NCBI GenBank assembly: GCA_965242605.1
Contig: CBDESS010000001.1
Span: 186,001 to 250,000 of the forward strand
Reading direction: 5' to 3'
Length of the DNA: 64,000 bases
Origin: JAAXHF01 sp965242605
Lineage (GTDB): Bacteria > Desulfobacterota > Binatia > Bin18
The first letter of the stretch is position 1. Each line of letters starts with the position of its first letter. The translations under genes were made by a program, and so were the position numbers. Shown in pieces: positions 63,205-64,000 of this stretch. Below the pieces are notes generated by a model, which ran no database searches, had not been told where the DNA came from, and saw nothing but the letters and a program-made list of their open reading frames with translations.

Positions 63205-63661
63205 ATGAACCACAACATGCCTGCTGCCCTGACCTTCGCCCTGGCCCTTCCAGCGCCGGCGCTTGCCCCATCCGTCTTCGGACAACCTCTCGCTCGCTTG
63301 GACGTCCCTACTAGGGATGCTTTCCCCAACCTGGCCAAGGCTGCAAAGCTGAAGATATCGCGTTTGTCTCTGGCATTGACGTGATACACGGCTGGGCTTG
63401 CCATGTGAACAACCCTGCGTCCATGCATATGGTCTTTTACAGATGGAACGCGGCGATACGGAGCTACGGGCCACAAGCGCATGCCGTGTGCCTGTGGTCT
63501 ATGGCGGACAACGTGGGGATACAGCAAGCGTATGCGGTGATACCGCTAACGGGTTCAGTACCGCCATGAACTGGAACTTGCTGGGGCAAGGTCTTTTTGC
63601 GACCTTTCTTATTGCTGATGGGGCACCTGTAGGCTACAGTGAATCCGTCCCTCCCGAATGA
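63205..63661 (+). pseudogene. Decayed paralogue of the secreted GDT/VCGD family
   Basis: ATG 63205 begins a signal-like segment (LTFALALPAPALAPSVFG). Next comes AFPNLAKAA; a +2 frame gives EDIAFVSGIDVIHGWACHVN, and a third frame gives PVVYGGQRGDTASVCGDTANGF and WNLLGQGLFATFLIADG. These match, in order, the motifs of the protein at 57405. At least two frameshifts are needed to join them, and the 3' third is missing. It is oriented away from the AOR gene. Confidence 0.65.
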
Positions 63662-63746
63662 GCAAACACTTCTCCAGCCAACAACACCAGACCCGTAACC
63701 AATGCAGCAAATGTCTTCATTCGGCTCCTCCCCTGTTTTGCAGACT

Positions 63747-63972
63747 CTCACTGATTGTCCGCAAATAGCCTGTTCGTCTCCTCCAACTCGCGGAGAATAG
63801 CCAACAATAAATGGTCCCTATCCCAATTCGCAGCCTCGACCCCGGCGAGAACAGCACTGTTCATATTCATCTTGTTCCGCAACCGAACATTCTCTTCTAG
63901 CTGCCGCCTTTCCTCATCCGTCAACTCCTTACTTCGAAAAGAACCCCACAGATCCCTCCTTGCATCCTCGCA
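63747..63972 (-). other. Possible small coiled-coil protein or remnant
   Basis: A frame from an upstream stop near 63973 to TGA 63747-63749 reads GSFRSKELTDEERRQLEENV and GVEAANWDRDHLLLAILREL, a helical, charged pattern. No ATG lies before the conserved-looking part; TTG or a start beyond a frameshift would be needed. It may belong to the neighbouring decay. Confidence 0.35.
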
Positions 63973-64000
63973 TTATCATAAGGAAAGAACACCCGATGAT

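Overview
The window is a GC-rich chromosomal segment of an uncultured bacterium. The gene content suggests a deltaproteobacterial-grade or Entotheonella/Binatota-like lineage: a VWFA-related secreted protein, tandem DUF1329 proteins, tungsten aldehyde:ferredoxin oxidoreductase, a glutamate-mutase MutL relic, System I cytochrome c maturation with a Cys-type CcmE, and many secreted or periplasmic proteins. That placement is inference from family content; no rRNA or tRNA gene was seen. Most genes are ordinary chromosomal genes in short, tightly packed operons with good Shine-Dalgarno sites.

Layout. 1-5.7 kb: VWA and TPR proteins, a PLP-dependent aminotransferase (apparent CTG start) coupled to a HAD hydrolase, and a cyclase. 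6.1-8.0 kb: a two-gene restriction-modification unit, a NotI-family nuclease with an adenine methylase. 8.0-12.1 kb: HtpX, a UbiA prenyltransferase, a methylmalonyl-CoA epimerase-like protein and a BCCT transporter. 12.2-28.2 kb: an accessory island on the minus strand that ends against trxB. 28.2-35.4 kb: trxB and a divergent five-gene peptide-type ABC transporter. 35.4-40.6 kb: a truncated MutL gene, then the conserved ffh-rpsP-khpA-rimM-trmD-SPOUT-rplS cluster. 40.7-46.5 kb: the ccm cluster (ccmE, F, H, a short ccmI-like gene, A, B, C, D) with a convergent cold-shock gene. 46.5-47.3 kb: decayed remnants, including a broken phosphomannomutase start once coupled to pdxA. 47.3-56.7 kb: pdxA, a SurA-like chaperone, mfd, a DUF1573 protein, accC-accB-aroQ. 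56.8-64 kb: an NTF2-like protein, two frameshifted members of a secreted family, two DUF1329 proteins and an AOR.

The accessory island is the most interesting part. Its right half is an operon of overlapping genes: a PLD-SNF2 helicase, an Eco57I-class methyltransferase, an FRG-domain protein and a TPR-repeat protein. Its left half holds a small-protein/dCTP deaminase/small membrane protein/coiled-coil membrane protein operon, followed by an AlbA_2-HATPase regulator coupled to a ParA-like ATPase. Between them, pieces of both halves have been duplicated and re-joined: four paralogous membrane proteins carry 3, 5, 7 or 4 hendecad (11-residue) coiled-coil repeats, and a constant AlbA_2 head is joined to different tails (a HATPase, TPR repeats, or a methyltransferase relic) behind a conserved 54-nt spacer. 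This looks like a recombination-driven cassette array inside a candidate anti-phage island. I do not recognise it as a described system; function is inferred from context only.
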